Part shown: positions 13,693-14,510 of the stretch, one piece after another
Layout of the letters: every line of letters starts with the position of its first letter
How positions within the stretch are numbered: the stretch's first letter is position 1
Source: an uncultured Clostridia bacterium
GTDB lineage: Bacteria; Bacillota; Clostridia; Oscillospirales; Acutalibacteraceae
Length of the DNA: 14,510 nt
NCBI GenBank assembly: GCA_937919155.1
Contig: CALFPM010000138.1
Coordinates: 1-14,510 of the forward strand
Direction of reading: 5' to 3'
The notes under the pieces: generated by a model
The model's database searches: none
Told to the model about the DNA's origin: nothing
The model's input: only the letters and a program-made list of their open reading frames with translations
Translations under genes and position numbers: made by a program

Positions 13693-14510
13693 ATGAAAAA
13701 AATTGCCGTTGGATTAAGCGGAGGGGTGGACAGTGCCGCCGCCGCACATATTCTTCTTGAGCAGGGATATGACGTTACCGGCATCATTCTGCGCCTCAAG
13801 CCTGAAAACGGAGCAGACGGCGATATTTCCGATGCACAGCGCATTGCCGACAGGCTCGGAATTGAACTTCATGTTGCGGACCGCAGAGAAATTTTTCAGT
13901 CTGCCGTTATTAACCCCTTTATTTCCGAATATCTTGCCGCACGCACACCCAACCCCTGCGTTGAGTGCAACTATTCAATCAAATTCGGCACAATGCTGGA
14001 TTATGCATTGGAAATCGGTTGTGACGGCATTGCAACGGGTCATTATGCCAGAATAGAAAAATCAGGTGACAGATTTCTGCTCAGACGCAGTGAAAGCGCA
14101 AAAGATCAGAGTTATTTCTTATACAGACTCAATCAGTTTCAGCTGAGCCGTTCGGTTTTTCCTCTTGACGGTCTTGAAAAAGACTTTATCCGCAAAAAAG
14201 CGGAGGAAGCGGGAATCCACGTTGCGGAAAAGAAGGACAGTCAGGAAATCTGCTTTGTTCCCGATGATGATTATATTTCTTATCTTTCTTCAAAGGGAAT
14301 TACCTCACCGAAAGGCAATTTTATTGACCGTGACGGCAATATTCTCGGCACTCACAACGGCATCATAAATTACACAATCGGTCAGCGAAAAGGACTTGGT
14401 GCATTCGGTAAACCTATGTTTGTGACAGGCATTTCCGCGCAGGATAACACTGTTACTATCGGCGAAAACGGAAGCAAGTACAGCGGCGGACTTGTTGCAG
14501 ATAAAATCAA
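13693..14510 (+). CDS. mnmA: tRNA-uridine 2-sulfurtransferase MnmA, partial at the right edge
   Basis: MnmA puts sulfur on C2 of the wobble uridine (U34) in tRNAs for Lys, Glu and Gln. The frame is open from the ATG to the window edge, 272 codons, so the C-terminus is missing (family proteins run about 350-370). Motifs: the ATP-pyrophosphatase P-loop GLSGGVDS (7-14), TPNPCVECN (85-93), TGHYARI (95 residues or so into the domain), KDQSYFLYRL, DSQEICF (182-188) and IGQRKGLG. The first cysteine motif is CxxC (C89, C92), where the E. coli enzyme has D-x-x-C; with C187 this gives three cysteines. AAGGAGGGG lies about 5 bases before the ATG. It is divergent from the PHP operon. Short of the edge, nothing is broken. 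Confidence 0.95.
   Translation, partial: MKKIAVGLSGGVDSAAAAHILLEQGYDVTGIILRLKPENGADGDISDAQRIADRLGIELHVADRREIFQSAVINPFISEYLAARTPNPCVECNYSIKFGTMLDYALEIGCDGIATGHYARIEKSGDRFLLRRSESAKDQSYFLYRLNQFQLSRSVFPLDGLEKDFIRKKAEEAGIHVAEKKDSQEICFVPDDDYISYLSSKGITSPKGNFIDRDGNILGTHNGIINYTIGQRKGLGAFGKPMFVTGISAQDNTVTIGENGSKYSGGLVADKI

Overview
The window looks like a chromosomal segment of a low-to-middling GC Gram-positive anaerobe of the class Clostridia, most likely in the Oscillospirales/Ruminococcaceae neighbourhood. The evidence is the strong AGGAGG-type ribosome binding sites, the DUF951-prfA-Sua5 arrangement, a teichoic-acid-type glycerophosphotransferase, a Big_2/M23 secreted peptidase, and intergenic DNA built from short palindromic repeats. 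This is inference from the sequence only; no database search was run.

Layout. Bases 1-240 are non-coding and repeat-rich. They hold a self-complementary block, a 28-bp repeat that recurs inverted at 5584-5611, a 7-bp tandem repeat and a 32-bp perfect palindrome that serves as a terminator. A minus-strand gene follows for a three-S1-domain RNA-binding protein (242-1162). Divergent from it is a tight plus-strand operon: a DUF951 small zinc-ribbon-like protein, peptide chain release factor 1 (prfA), an in-frame fusion of L-threonylcarbamoyladenylate synthase (Sua5/TsaC) with dephospho-CoA kinase (CoaE), and an M18 aminopeptidase. The operon is housekeeping (translation termination, tRNA t6A, CoA, peptide turnover) and ends in a convergent spacer carrying a plus-strand terminator and a second copy of the window-start terminator sequence.

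Bases 5854-7077 (minus) encode a CDP-glycerol:glycerophosphotransferase-family enzyme, preceded by a previously unlisted 50-codon candidate small ORF with a very good ribosome binding site (7096-7248). Bases 7384-8193 (plus) encode an alkaline-phosphatase-superfamily protein with its own consensus promoter and a textbook terminator.

Bases 8467-11041 are AT-richer than their surroundings. They encode a secreted M23 (LytM-type) cell-wall endopeptidase with Big_2 and SH3-like modules and an unrecognised lipoprotein, probably co-transcribed. A bidirectional terminator separates them from a minus-strand three-gene operon: a PHP-domain protein with altered metal-binding motifs, an unrecognised 182-residue protein, and a membrane-anchored or exported calcineurin-like phosphoesterase. 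The window ends inside mnmA, the tRNA 2-thiouridine synthase, which runs off the right edge.

The most unusual items are the Sua5-CoaE fusion, the PHP protein lacking two normally invariant metal-ligand histidines in an operon with an unknown protein, the candidate small ORF, and the two repeat families that both appear at 3' ends of genes. No clear defence system, CRISPR array, tRNA, rRNA or insertion sequence was seen.
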